Source of the DNA: Streptomyces cinereus
Lineage (GTDB): Bacteria; Pseudomonadota; Gammaproteobacteria; Pseudomonadales; Moraxellaceae
DNA: 64,000 nucleotides
Assembly: GCA_014647715.1 (NCBI GenBank)
Contig: BMPS01000009.1
Location: 1 to 64,000 of the forward strand
Reading direction: 5' to 3'
Shown: positions 30,603-38,889 of the stretch, piece after piece
How positions within the stretch are numbered: position 1 is the first letter of the stretch
Layout: the number at the start of each line of letters is the position of its first letter
Translations under genes and position numbers: made by a program
Notes under the pieces: model-generated
The model's database searches: none
What the model was told of the DNA's origin: nothing
Seen by the model: the letters and a program-made list of their open reading frames with translations, nothing else

Positions 30603-31994
30603 ATGTTAAATAACTCTCAAACAGCGCTTACTTCAACGATTGCCGCCATTGCAACCCCAATCGGTCGTGGCGGGGTTGGTGTGATACGCCTATCAGGTCC
30701 AAACAGTTACCAAATTGCCTTGGCGTTAACAGGTCGTCAAGCTTTCAAACCGCGATTTGCCCATTTTTGCCGATTTTATGATAATGATGATACGGTGATT
30801 GATGAGGGATTGGTGTTGTATTTCCCTGCCCCCCATTCTTTTACAGGTGAAGATGTGATTGAGTTGCAAGGTCACGGTGGTATGATTTTGCAGCAGCAGC
30901 TTTTGACCCGTGTGTTTGAATTGGGTGCAAATCAAGCGGTAGCGGGCGAGTTTTCGGCGCGGGCTTTTGATAATGATAAGCTTGATTTGGTACAAGCAGA
31001 AGCAATTGCTGATGCCATTGATGCCACCAGTGTGGCTGCCGCAAAAAGTGCCATGCGCTCGTTGACCGGTGAGTTTTCACAAAAAATTAATACGCTGCTT
31101 GAGCAGTTAATTCAGCTACGATTGTATGTTGAAGCCGCTATTGATTTCCCAGATGAAGAAGGGGTTGATTTTTTGGCAGATGAGCATATCGCCAAGCAAT
31201 TACGCCAAGTTTGTGAGCAACTAAACACTGTGTTAGCCACTGCCAAACAAGGGCAGCTACTGCGAGATGGCGTCTCAGTTGTGATTGCCGGGCGACCCAA
31301 TGCGGGTAAATCTAGCTTGCTCAATCGCTTAGCAGGACAAGAGCGTGCCATTGTGACCGATATTGCCGGGACAACCCGTGATATCCTACAAGAAACCATT
31401 GTGTTAAACGGTCTAACGCTGAATTTGACCGATACCGCTGGGCTGCGTCACACCGATGATATTGTGGAACAGGCGGGCATTGAGCGAGCACGACAAGCCA
31501 TCACCCAAGCTGATTTACTGCTTATGGTGTATGATGCGCACCGTGAGCATGAGCCATTACGATTAGCGACCGAATTATTTGGTAGCCTGCCCAATGCCAA
31601 TTCAATATTAATGATTGCCAATAAAATTGATTTATCCGACAATCACCAAAATTTGCCCAAGCAATTTCAATCACAAGAGCAGATTTACCACCCCGTCTAT
31701 GTGTCTTGTAAATATGATACCGGGCTTGAGGAATTGGCCAATCAAATCTGTGATAAAGTCGGTTTTCATCCCCCTGAAAACAGCTTGATTGCACGAACAC
31801 GCCATCTTGATGCGCTGCGCCGTACCCAAATGGCGCTGCATGAAGCCGATGAGCAACTGCATTTATTTCATGCCGGTGAATTGGTGGCGGAAAGCCTACG
31901 CCAAGCACAGATTAGCCTCAACGAAATCACCGGTGAATTTACCGCCGATGATTTATTGGGCAAGATTTTTGGCAGTTTTTGTATTGGTAAATAA
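30603..31994 (+). CDS. mnmE: tRNA modification GTPase MnmE
   Basis: With MnmG it installs the cmnm5 group on U34 of certain tRNAs. The 463-aa protein has the N-terminal folate-binding domain (TIAAIATPIGRGGVGVIRLSG), the G domain with GRPNAGKS (230-237) and DIAGTTRD (253-260), NKID, and the obligatory C-terminal FCIGK (Cys460). It continues the standard oriC-side order after yidC; mnmG is elsewhere. Confidence 0.98.
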   Translation: MLNNSQTALTSTIAAIATPIGRGGVGVIRLSGPNSYQIALALTGRQAFKPRFAHFCRFYDNDDTVIDEGLVLYFPAPHSFTGEDVIELQGHGGMILQQQLLTRVFELGANQAVAGEFSARAFDNDKLDLVQAEAIADAIDATSVAAAKSAMRSLTGEFSQKINTLLEQLIQLRLYVEAAIDFPDEEGVDFLADEHIAKQLRQVCEQLNTVLATAKQGQLLRDGVSVVIAGRPNAGKSSLLNRLAGQERAIVTDIAGTTRDILQETIVLNGLTLNLTDTAGLRHTDDIVEQAGIERARQAITQADLLLMVYDAHREHEPLRLATELFGSLPNANSILMIANKIDLSDNHQNLPKQFQSQEQIYHPVYVSCKYDTGLEELANQICDKVGFHPPENSLIARTRHLDALRRTQMALHEADEQLHLFHAGELVAESLRQAQISLNEITGEFTADDLLGKIFGSFCIGK

Positions 31995-32026
31995 CGTAAT
32001 AGGTTTAAACTTAGCTAGGAAATCGC

Positions 32027-32551
32027 ATGCACTGTCCATTTTGTAATGCTGAAGATACTAAAGTCATTGATTCAAGACTCGCGGCAGAAGGTGCGCAAGT
32101 ACGACGTCGTCGTCAGTGTGCCGCGTGCCAAGAGCGATTTACCACCTTTGAAATTATCGAAGCGGTCATGCCTCGTATCATCAAATCCAATGGTCGTATT
32201 GAGCCCTATGATGGGCAAAAACTGCGTCGCTCAGTGCAGCTACCGTTACAAAAACGTCCAATATCGACTGACAACATTGAAGCTATGATTAGCCGGATTG
32301 AAAAGCAGCTCAGACAGCTCGGTGAGCGTGAGGTGCCAAGTAAAATTTTAGGTGAAGTCGTCATGAAAGAGTTGAGCCAAATTGATGATGTCGCCTACGT
32401 TCGATTTGCTAGCGTGTATCGAGATTTTCAAGATATTGAAGCGTTTAAACACATGGTGTCAAACCTTACCACGGACACCAACAAACAAGAAATCAATCAA
32501 CGTATCGAAGACTTGAACCACCAACATAAGCTCAAACATCTACAATCCTAA
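32027..32551 (+). CDS. nrdR: transcriptional repressor NrdR
   Basis: NrdR represses ribonucleotide reductase genes according to bound (d)ATP. The 174-aa protein has the zinc ribbon Cys3-Cys6-Cys31-Cys34 and an ATP-cone domain (about 46-136). The C-terminal ~25 residues are a hydrophilic extension. AGGA precedes the ATG. It lies 8 bp before ribD; nrdR-ribD linkage is widespread in proteobacteria. Confidence 0.97.
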   Translation: MHCPFCNAEDTKVIDSRLAAEGAQVRRRRQCAACQERFTTFEIIEAVMPRIIKSNGRIEPYDGQKLRRSVQLPLQKRPISTDNIEAMISRIEKQLRQLGEREVPSKILGEVVMKELSQIDDVAYVRFASVYRDFQDIEAFKHMVSNLTTDTNKQEINQRIEDLNHQHKLKHLQS

Positions 32552-32559
32552 GTTTTATT

Positions 32560-33639
32560 ATGACGGCAACTTTATCATCCGCTGAGCGCTATCAGCACCA
32601 ATACTACATGTCACGCGCCATTGAGCTGGCTAAAAAAGGACGTTTCACCACCCGTCCCAATCCTAGTGTCGGCTGTGTCATTGTCAAAGATAATCAAATT
32701 ATTGGCGAAGGTTTTCACTATCAAGCAGGACAACCCCACGCCGAAGTGTTTGCCCTTCGCCAAGCGTATGAGCGTTATGCTAAGCATTTGCAAGGTGCAA
32801 CAGCATATGTCACCCTTGAACCTTGTAGCCATCATGGACGTACCCCGCCCTGTGCTGATGCGCTAATCCAAGCGGGTATTAGCCGTGTGGTGATTGCTGT
32901 TGTCGATCCTAATCCTAAAGTTGATGGTGGTGGTATTGCCAAACTGCAGCAGGCAGGTATCGAAGTCATTACCGGTATTTGTGAGCAAGCAGCTTATCAA
33001 TTAAATGAAGGGTTTTTTAAAGTCATGCGTGGCGGCTTGCCTTTTGTGCGCTTAAAGATAGCGACAAGTTTGGATGGACGCACCGCGATGGCAAATGGCG
33101 AGTCAAAATGGATAACCAGTGACCAATCACGCGAGGATGTACAGCGTTTACGAGCGCAGGCAGGGGCGATTATTACGGGGAGCGAAACCATCCTACAAGA
33201 CCATCCTGCGCTAAATATCCGTAGTCAGCAGTTAGGGGTAAATTTAGACGACATACCCCAGCCGTTATTGGTAGTGCTTGACCGTCGTCAACGTATCCAA
33301 ATGACGGATGCATGGTACCAAAGTCAAATCAACAAGCGTCCTGTTTTGCTTATCCAAGACGCAACTATGGGCTTAACCCAACTACTCAACACTTTAAAAG
33401 ACAATTACCAAATCAATGATGTGTTGGTTGAAGCAGGTGCAACGGTCGCTGCTAGTTTCTTACAACAAGGTCTAGTGGATGAATTAGTCGTGTATCAAGC
33501 GCCATGCTTTTTGGGTAACAGTGCTAAGCCCATGATTAACTTTAATGCACAGCATATCCACCAACAAATGGTCGCTTCACTAGTTTCACATGAAACAATA
33601 GGCGCTGATATCAAACTAACGTATCGCTTTGATAAGTAA
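32560..33639 (+). CDS. ribD: riboflavin biosynthesis deaminase/reductase RibD
   Basis: A bifunctional enzyme for the second and third steps of riboflavin synthesis. The 359-aa protein has the cytidine-deaminase-like domain with zinc ligands in HAE (60-62) and PCSHHGRTPPC (Cys89, Cys98), followed by the reductase domain (from about 152, PFVRLKIATSLDGRTAM). It starts 8 bp after nrdR. A variant parS-like sequence lies near its 3' end (33582). Confidence 0.97.
   Translation: MTATLSSAERYQHQYYMSRAIELAKKGRFTTRPNPSVGCVIVKDNQIIGEGFHYQAGQPHAEVFALRQAYERYAKHLQGATAYVTLEPCSHHGRTPPCADALIQAGISRVVIAVVDPNPKVDGGGIAKLQQAGIEVITGICEQAAYQLNEGFFKVMRGGLPFVRLKIATSLDGRTAMANGESKWITSDQSREDVQRLRAQAGAIITGSETILQDHPALNIRSQQLGVNLDDIPQPLLVVLDRRQRIQMTDAWYQSQINKRPVLLIQDATMGLTQLLNTLKDNYQINDVLVEAGATVAASFLQQGLVDELVVYQAPCFLGNSAKPMINFNAQHIHQQMVASLVSHETIGADIKLTYRFDK
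33582..33597. other. parS-like variant site A (CACATG core, in ribD)
   Basis: AGTTTCACATGAAACA: arms as in parS except the first base, but the central CACGTG is CACATG. It encodes VSHET in RibD. Confidence 0.5.
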
Positions 33640-33774
33640 ATCAACACAATGGACTAAGTAAATCTTGCTCAAAAAACCAGTTAACCTGATATATTCTTTG
33701 CTTTTTAAAACTTATCCACATTGTTAGCTAAATTTTAATGGCTACATTAAAATTGGAATTTTTTTGTGGATAAG

Positions 33775-33790
33775 TGTTTCACATGAAACA
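33775..33790. other. parS-like variant site B (CACATG core)
   Basis: TGTTTCACATGAAACA, differing from parS only at the central G to A. It begins two bases after the perfect DnaA box at 33765-33773. Confidence 0.55.
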
Positions 33791-33833
33791 ATGATTAGAG
33801 TCAAATTATACTGTAATACTAGACTATAAGCGA

Positions 33834-33849
33834 TGTTCCACATGAAACA
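33834..33849. other. parS-like variant site C (CACATG core)
   Basis: TGTTCCACATGAAACA, again changed only in the core; 59 bp from variant B, in the ribD-ribE gap. Confidence 0.55.
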
Positions 33850-34105
33850 TGGCACAAAATACCCGTTACCTATCACAATTATGACCAGTGGATAAGTAGA
33901 TAAATAAGGTCATAAGTAGTCTATGATGGTAAGTTATCCACCAAAAGCTACCTCTATCATTTTAATTTTTTGAACGCCTGATGACCAATTTAAATTATAT
34001 CTGAGAGCTGATTATAATTTAATTATTCTAAATAATATTTTATGTTTGTGATAGTTGTAAAAGTACATTAAAATGCATTGATATCATAAATAAATAGGAT
34101 AAACA

Positions 34106-34774
34106 ATGTTCACAGGTATTATTGAAGCGACTGGAAAAATCGTTGCGATTACGCCAACACAAGGTGATGTGCGCTTAAAAGTTCAATCTGACTATTTAGA
34201 CTTTGCTGATGTTAAATTGGGTGACTCGATTGCAAGTAATGGGATTTGTCTCACTGTTGTAGAGCAAGGTAAAGACTGGTACGCCGTTGATGTTTCACGT
34301 GAAACACTCAATAAAACAGCGATGCAACAATGGCAAGTTGGCGATGTAGTAAACCTTGAAAAAGCCATGTTGCCTACTACACGATTTGGCGGGCACATTG
34401 TCACCGGTCATGTTGATACCACGGGTACGGTTAAACTGATAAAAAATGATTCGCGCTCGATTTATATAGAAATTGAGATTCCAAACGAGTTTACCAAATA
34501 TGTCGCTACCAAGGGTTCTGTAACGGTCGATGGTATTAGCCTGACCAGTAATTTGGTAGAAGGTAATGTGATTAGTTTAAATATCATCCCCCATACAGCG
34601 CAGGTCACCAACATAAGCAGACATTGGAAAATGGCAACAAAAGTTAACATCGAGGTGGATGTGGTAGCCAGATATTTAGAAAAGCTTCTTGTGTCAACAC
34701 CCGATAACATGTCAAATTCTAACCATGAAGGCATTACCTTAAATTTCCTACAACAAAATGGATTTAGCAAATAG
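34106..34774 (+). CDS. ribE: riboflavin synthase alpha chain
   Basis: It dismutates two 6,7-dimethyl-8-ribityllumazine molecules to riboflavin. The 222-aa protein has two lumazine-binding repeats: MFTGIIEATGKI...ASNGICLTVV (about 1-97) and GGHIVTGHVDTTG...SVTVDGISLTSN (about 98-190). AGGA precedes the ATG. It is separated from ribD by the DnaA-box gap, so it probably has its own promoter. A perfect parS lies inside, encoding VSRET. The gene is called ribC in E. coli. Confidence 0.96.
   Translation: MFTGIIEATGKIVAITPTQGDVRLKVQSDYLDFADVKLGDSIASNGICLTVVEQGKDWYAVDVSRETLNKTAMQQWQVGDVVNLEKAMLPTTRFGGHIVTGHVDTTGTVKLIKNDSRSIYIEIEIPNEFTKYVATKGSVTVDGISLTSNLVEGNVISLNIIPHTAQVTNISRHWKMATKVNIEVDVVARYLEKLLVSTPDNMSNSNHEGITLNFLQQNGFSK
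34291..34306. other. parS site 4 (in ribE)
   Basis: TGTTTCACGTGAAACA, a full match to parS and a perfect palindrome. Confidence 0.93.
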
Positions 34775-34860
34775 AGCGCAACTGCTTTATAATGATGGAC
34801 AAAGAACCACCAACCAATTTACTTTTAAAACTCGACCCTCATAACGTTTTACTTCAAACA

Positions 34861-34891
34861 AAAAAAGACCAAGTTAACCTGGTCTTTTTTT
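34861..34891. terminator. bidirectional terminator (ribE / receiver domain)
   Basis: An 11-bp stem AAAAAAGACCA/TGGTCTTTTTT with a loop containing GTTAAC, located between ribE and the convergent receiver ORF. Confidence 0.9.
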
Positions 34892-34897
34892 ATTGTC

Positions 34898-35335
34898 TCA
34901 GACCATGTAATGATTGATGGCTTCGATGAGTTTTTGCTTGTTGATGGGTTTGGTCAAAAAACTGTCCATCCCCACTTCTAAACAGATATTCCTATCATCA
35001 TCAGAATCATTGGCGGTTAAGGCAACAATCGGCACACTATCTTTATTGAGGCGAATAATACGCGTCGCTTCAATACCATCTAGAATTGGCATGCGACAGT
35101 CCATCAACACAAGTCCGATTTGCTGACGATTTTCGCTGAGTAACTTAACTGCTTGCTCGCCATCGGATGCTACAAGATAGCGATAACCCAAGGCTTCCAA
35201 ATGCTTTTTGGCAATTTTTTGATTAACCGGGTTGTCTTCTGCTATCAATATCAATTTTTGGCTAGAAGAATGCGCATCGTTTGGGCTCTCAAGATTGGTG
35301 TGACCCTCATCAACCACTTGAATTGGTCCATCCAA
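34898..35335 (-). CDS. receiver (REC) domain, out-of-frame 3' part of a hybrid kinase
   Basis: The segment encodes a complete response-regulator receiver domain: acidic pair Glu33-Asp34, phospho-acceptor Asp79 (VLMDCRMP), Thr107 (ALTAN) and Lys129 (LTKP). No output domain follows. As a separate gene it would have to start at a TTG or GTG codon without a Shine-Dalgarno. It lies one frame off the upstream histidine kinase, and the open frame extends back to the C9 tract without a stop. Deleting one C joins the two. It is therefore most likely the C-terminal domain of a hybrid kinase that is out of frame in this sequence. Confidence 0.8.
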   Translation of the reverse strand: MDGPIQVVDEGHTNLESPNDAHSSSQKLILIAEDNPVNQKIAKKHLEALGYRYLVASDGEQAVKLLSENRQQIGLVLMDCRMPILDGIEATRIIRLNKDSVPIVALTANDSDDDRNICLEVGMDSFLTKPINKQKLIEAINHYMV

Positions 35336-35351
35336 TAACAGATTAGGGTTA

Positions 35352-37721
35352 TTAACGGGGGGGGGTTGCGGATGCTACGTTAACGCTAGAATTAGAGGGA
35401 TTGGGGTACTGCTGCAAAAATTGCTTAAAGGCTAGTTGGACGGGCAGATGGGTATTGGTTTTTTCTTTTTTGATTTTTAACTCATATAGATGATTCACCT
35501 CAGCAATCAATAGGCTTAAAGACGCAGGTTTTTGCAAATACCCATCAAATTGTAATTGCAGCTCGGGTGGCAGAGTTTTAGGTGATTCAATACTTAAAAT
35601 AATTTTAATCGCATCATTATAAAAATGAATATTATTTAATAAATGGTTGTTGGCTTTGAGTGCTGCATCATCAATCACAAAGACAGGAACCAAGCCTTGC
35701 AAGTTAAGGTTATTAATCGTATTGATAACGGTTTCATCAATAGTTGTGAAGATATGGTGCGATAATTCCACATAACTTAAAACTTTATTCGCTCGCTCAA
35801 AGATAGAAAATGGCGAGATAAGAATGAGTGTTACCCTTAAATTCCTGGTTTTATGTTGGTAAACAGGTTGCAGACTAAACTTTGGAATCGGTAAAAATAG
35901 TTGGAATTCACTGCCTTGACCAAATTGACTTTCTAAATGAATAAAGCCACCCAATAAATGTGAAAAACTATTGGAAATAGCTAAACCAAGTCCTGTACCG
36001 CCAAACTGCCGACTAATGGAATCATTGGCTTGTTCAAAGTAGGAAAATAATTTTTGTTGGTCTTTTTCGCTAATACCTAAACCGGTATCTTTTACCGTTA
36101 TTTTTAACCAATCTTTGCTGACAGTGGTATTTTGGCTAGTTTTAGCCGCGATTAATGGGTGACGGCTATCGGTTTTATCAACCGTGATAGCCACGTAGCC
36201 CTCTTTGGTAAATTTTACCGCATTGGTCAATAAATTTAAAATAATTTGCCGTAATTTGCCCTCATCACAATCAATAAAACGTGGGGTAAATGGGTCCACA
36301 AAAATATACAGACTAATTTTTTGACGTCGGGCGTTACCAACCATCAGTCCAGTGGTTTGGCGTAGTAACTGCAAGAGATCAATAGACGTGACATTGGTTT
36401 GTAGCCTGCCTGCGTCTAATTTGGCCACATCAAGCATATCATTGAGCAGTTGAATCATAGTATAGCTAGATTGTTGTAGCGTGGCGATGGTTTCTTGTTG
36501 TTCGCTATTAAACTGTGCTTTATCTTCAGCAAGTAGATCTATCATGCCGACTAGACCACTGAGTGGAGTACGCAATTCATGCCCCACTACCGCCCACATT
36601 TTATTAAAATTGGTTAGTTTATCAGTAGTAAATTTATCCTCGACCCACGCTTTTTGCAGCTTATCGTGATAATCGGTGGTATCTTGTAAGCCACAGCTAT
36701 AACCTTGTAGTTGACCAAAACGGTTATAATACGGGGTAATGCGTAAATCAAAATACAGATTTCGCTGTAGATTGGTCACGGGTAAGGTCGCATAAGTCTG
36801 AATATTCTCGAGCGAATTTAGTAACTGCTGCGTGGTTTTATTGGTACCGGTGATAAAGTCACTGAGAATATACATCGACCCCGGTTGAAACGGGGTATAA
36901 AACACTTGTGAAAATTTATGATTAAAGTAAACAATCCGACCATTTCTGCTCATGATAAATAGCAAAATTGGTGAAGTATCAATCAAAATATTTTGTCGAT
37001 AGGTTAACTCGCGAACCTTATCATAATATTGCCCCATCTTATAAGCATATCGGTTAAATAGCTGAGATAAATAGCGTAATTCAGGGTGGTCACGAAACTC
37101 ATGAAGCTTGGCAGGCTGATAACCTTGACTAATTTGCAATTGCAAATTTTGGGCATAATCGAGAAATTTATCCCAAACATCATAAACTTTTCGCAGCTGA
37201 ATCATCATATATAAAAATAGGCAAAACCCCAATAGCAGCGGCAGCAAATAGATAGGGTTGGCAAAATTACGCCAAAGTGGCAAATATTGTACTTTAACGT
37301 ATAAGCGGTAACCCGCTGCCAGATTCTGCCAAACTTCAAAGCCATGAATATCATAAAACATTTTATTGCTTTGTTTGTTAGATAGCGTCCAATTGGGTAA
37401 GGGGACAGAAAAATCGTCATGGTTGTTTTTGACAACGGTAGTAGCACCCGTCGGCTCAACGATAATCAACTGATAATTTTTAATCGCCGCATGGTGATCT
37501 AAAGTGACTTGGCTCCAATCGTACTCATGATGGCTAATTTTATGATTGAGTTTATCAACCAGCTCAACGAGGCAACTTTCACCGAGCTGCTGTTGCTGCT
37601 GCAACGCATAAAAACCTAGCAACCCATAACCTGCCACTATCAGTATCAGTTCGATAACCACTAAGGTTACGATGAGTCGCCGAGCTGCCGGGCGATTGTA
37701 GAGAGAAAACTGGTTTGACAC
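35352..37721 (-). CDS. sensor histidine kinase (hybrid kinase truncated at a C9 tract)
   Basis: An inner-membrane sensor kinase of 789 aa in this reading. Helices at about 14-38 and 155-175 bracket a periplasmic sensor region; then a PAS-like region (about 243-350), a HisKA domain with His381 (HELRTP), an ATPase domain with N box Asn496/Asn500, G1 DTGLGIS (545-551) and G2 GGTGLGL (574-580), and a degenerate receiver (about 628-748) lacking the acidic pair. It ends TPPR at the poly-C tract. With one C fewer it would be about 940 aa with an active receiver, of BarA/GacS type but without an HPt. The GTG start at 37721 is tentative. Confidence 0.88.
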   Translation of the reverse strand: MSNQFSLYNRPAARRLIVTLVVIELILIVAGYGLLGFYALQQQQQLGESCLVELVDKLNHKISHHEYDWSQVTLDHHAAIKNYQLIIVEPTGATTVVKNNHDDFSVPLPNWTLSNKQSNKMFYDIHGFEVWQNLAAGYRLYVKVQYLPLWRNFANPIYLLPLLLGFCLFLYMMIQLRKVYDVWDKFLDYAQNLQLQISQGYQPAKLHEFRDHPELRYLSQLFNRYAYKMGQYYDKVRELTYRQNILIDTSPILLFIMSRNGRIVYFNHKFSQVFYTPFQPGSMYILSDFITGTNKTTQQLLNSLENIQTYATLPVTNLQRNLYFDLRITPYYNRFGQLQGYSCGLQDTTDYHDKLQKAWVEDKFTTDKLTNFNKMWAVVGHELRTPLSGLVGMIDLLAEDKAQFNSEQQETIATLQQSSYTMIQLLNDMLDVAKLDAGRLQTNVTSIDLLQLLRQTTGLMVGNARRQKISLYIFVDPFTPRFIDCDEGKLRQIILNLLTNAVKFTKEGYVAITVDKTDSRHPLIAAKTSQNTTVSKDWLKITVKDTGLGISEKDQQKLFSYFEQANDSISRQFGGTGLGLAISNSFSHLLGGFIHLESQFGQGSEFQLFLPIPKFSLQPVYQHKTRNLRVTLILISPFSIFERANKVLSYVELSHHIFTTIDETVINTINNLNLQGLVPVFVIDDAALKANNHLLNNIHFYNDAIKIILSIESPKTLPPELQLQFDGYLQKPASLSLLIAEVNHLYELKIKKEKTNTHLPVQLAFKQFLQQYPNPSNSSVNVASATPPR
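35357..35365. repeat. poly-G/C homopolymer of nine bases inside the kinase-receiver junction
   Basis: Nine G on the plus strand (nine C in the coding sense) make the codons ACC CCC CCC CGT TAA. With 8 (or 11) bases the frame continues through VNNPNLLLDGP into the receiver domain. Tracts of this length are prone to slippage during replication and also to sequencing error. Confidence 0.95.
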
Positions 37722-37857
37722 AGCGTGATATACCCAATAGAGAAAACGGTCAATGAAGGTAAAAGAAAAAAACCCATCATCACAATGCTAGATTTAAGTA
37801 TTGTGCCAATTCATATTATAATAGCAGAAATTTATTGTATTTAAGACGAAATTTATC

Positions 37858-38874
37858 ATGTCTCAAACCCCGCTTAGGGTCGTATTTGCTGGTACGCCCG
37901 AATTTGCTAAAGTCGCTTTACAAGCACTCATCAGTCACCAAAAAGCCCTTAATATTGACATTGTGGCAGTCTATACACAACCTGACCGCAAATCTGGTCG
38001 TGGGCAAAAAATTAGCGCATCGCCCGTTAAAGCACTTGCCTTAGCGAATAACATTGCGGTGGAACAACCCGAAAGTTTTAGCTTAAAATCAGCCAATGGG
38101 ACTGTTTCACGTGAAACACTCAAAAAATATCGACCCGATGTGATGATAGTGGCAGCTTATGGATTGATTTTACCACTTGGCGTACTGCATACCCCAAAAT
38201 TTGGCTGTATCAATATTCATGGCTCATTATTGCCACGCTGGCGCGGTGCAGCGCCCATTCAACGTGCGATTTTGGCAGGTGATAACACTACAGGCATTAC
38301 CATTATGCAAATGGCGCAGGGACTCGATACGGGCGATATGCTGTATAAGATAGCTTGCCCCATCACTGACACAGATACTACCCAACTATTGCATGATAAA
38401 TTAGCCAAATTAGGCGGTGAAGCCATTGTGACGGTGTTGTCTGATTTAGAAAATTATCAACAAAAAGCCGAAAAACAAGACGACGCTTTGGCTAATTATG
38501 CCGAGAAAATCACCACGGCAGAGGGTGAGATTAACTGGCAAAATGATGCTATCAGTATTCAACGCCAAATCCGTGCGTTAAATGCCTTTACCTATCTTGA
38601 TGAACATAAAGACCCCAACAGCCGTATCAAAATAATAAAAGCCGCGCCCATCAAACTCGACCAACAAACCCATGAACCTGCAGGTAAAATCGTCAGTGTG
38701 GGTCGTAACGCGATTTTGGTCGCCTGTGGCAAAAACGCGAGCAACCACCAACATCAGGGTGTACAACATCTGATTAATATCACCCAAATGCAGTGGCCAG
38801 GTGGTAAGCCGTTAACCGCTGAGCAAATTGCCAATGGAGATAAACTCAATGATGGTGATATTTTTCACTCATAA
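37858..38874 (+). CDS. fmt: methionyl-tRNA formyltransferase
   Basis: Fmt formylates initiator Met-tRNA. The 338-aa protein shows VVFAGTPEFA (8-17), the catalytic residues Asn119 and His121 in INIHGSLLPRWRGAAP, and Asp157 in GLDTGD, followed by the C-terminal tRNA-binding OB domain. A perfect parS at 38103-38118 encodes VSRET in a loop around residue 83-87. rsmB follows 15 bp later. Confidence 0.98.
   Translation: MSQTPLRVVFAGTPEFAKVALQALISHQKALNIDIVAVYTQPDRKSGRGQKISASPVKALALANNIAVEQPESFSLKSANGTVSRETLKKYRPDVMIVAAYGLILPLGVLHTPKFGCINIHGSLLPRWRGAAPIQRAILAGDNTTGITIMQMAQGLDTGDMLYKIACPITDTDTTQLLHDKLAKLGGEAIVTVLSDLENYQQKAEKQDDALANYAEKITTAEGEINWQNDAISIQRQIRALNAFTYLDEHKDPNSRIKIIKAAPIKLDQQTHEPAGKIVSVGRNAILVACGKNASNHQHQGVQHLINITQMQWPGGKPLTAEQIANGDKLNDGDIFHS
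38103..38118. other. parS site 5 (in fmt)
   Basis: TGTTTCACGTGAAACA, a full match and perfect palindrome. Confidence 0.93.
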
Positions 38875-38889
38875 CCAATTAGGCACATC

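Larger units (their letters stand above)
33712..33942. other. second DnaA-box cluster between ribD and ribE
   Basis: The 466-bp non-coding gap 33640-34105 carries TTATCCACA (33712-33720) and TGTGGATAA (33765-33773), both perfect, plus AGTGGATAA (33887-33895) and TTATCCACC (33934-33942), each one mismatch. They form two inverted pairs. Two parS-like CACATG sites lie among them and a third is in the end of ribD. An A/T-rich stretch (about 34007-34045) follows. No ORF or FMN riboswitch is seen. It could titrate DnaA, regulate ribE or be an accessory origin element; the role is unproven. Confidence 0.7.

Noticed and set aside
33640-34105. An FMN riboswitch for ribE
   Set aside because: The RFN-element blocks (such as AGGGGCGGGGTG) are absent; the gap instead holds DnaA boxes.
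34898-35335. The receiver domain as an independent stand-alone response regulator gene
   Set aside because: It lacks an ATG and Shine-Dalgarno, its open frame runs back into the C9 tract, and one base deletion fuses it to the kinase; an out-of-frame domain is the simpler reading.
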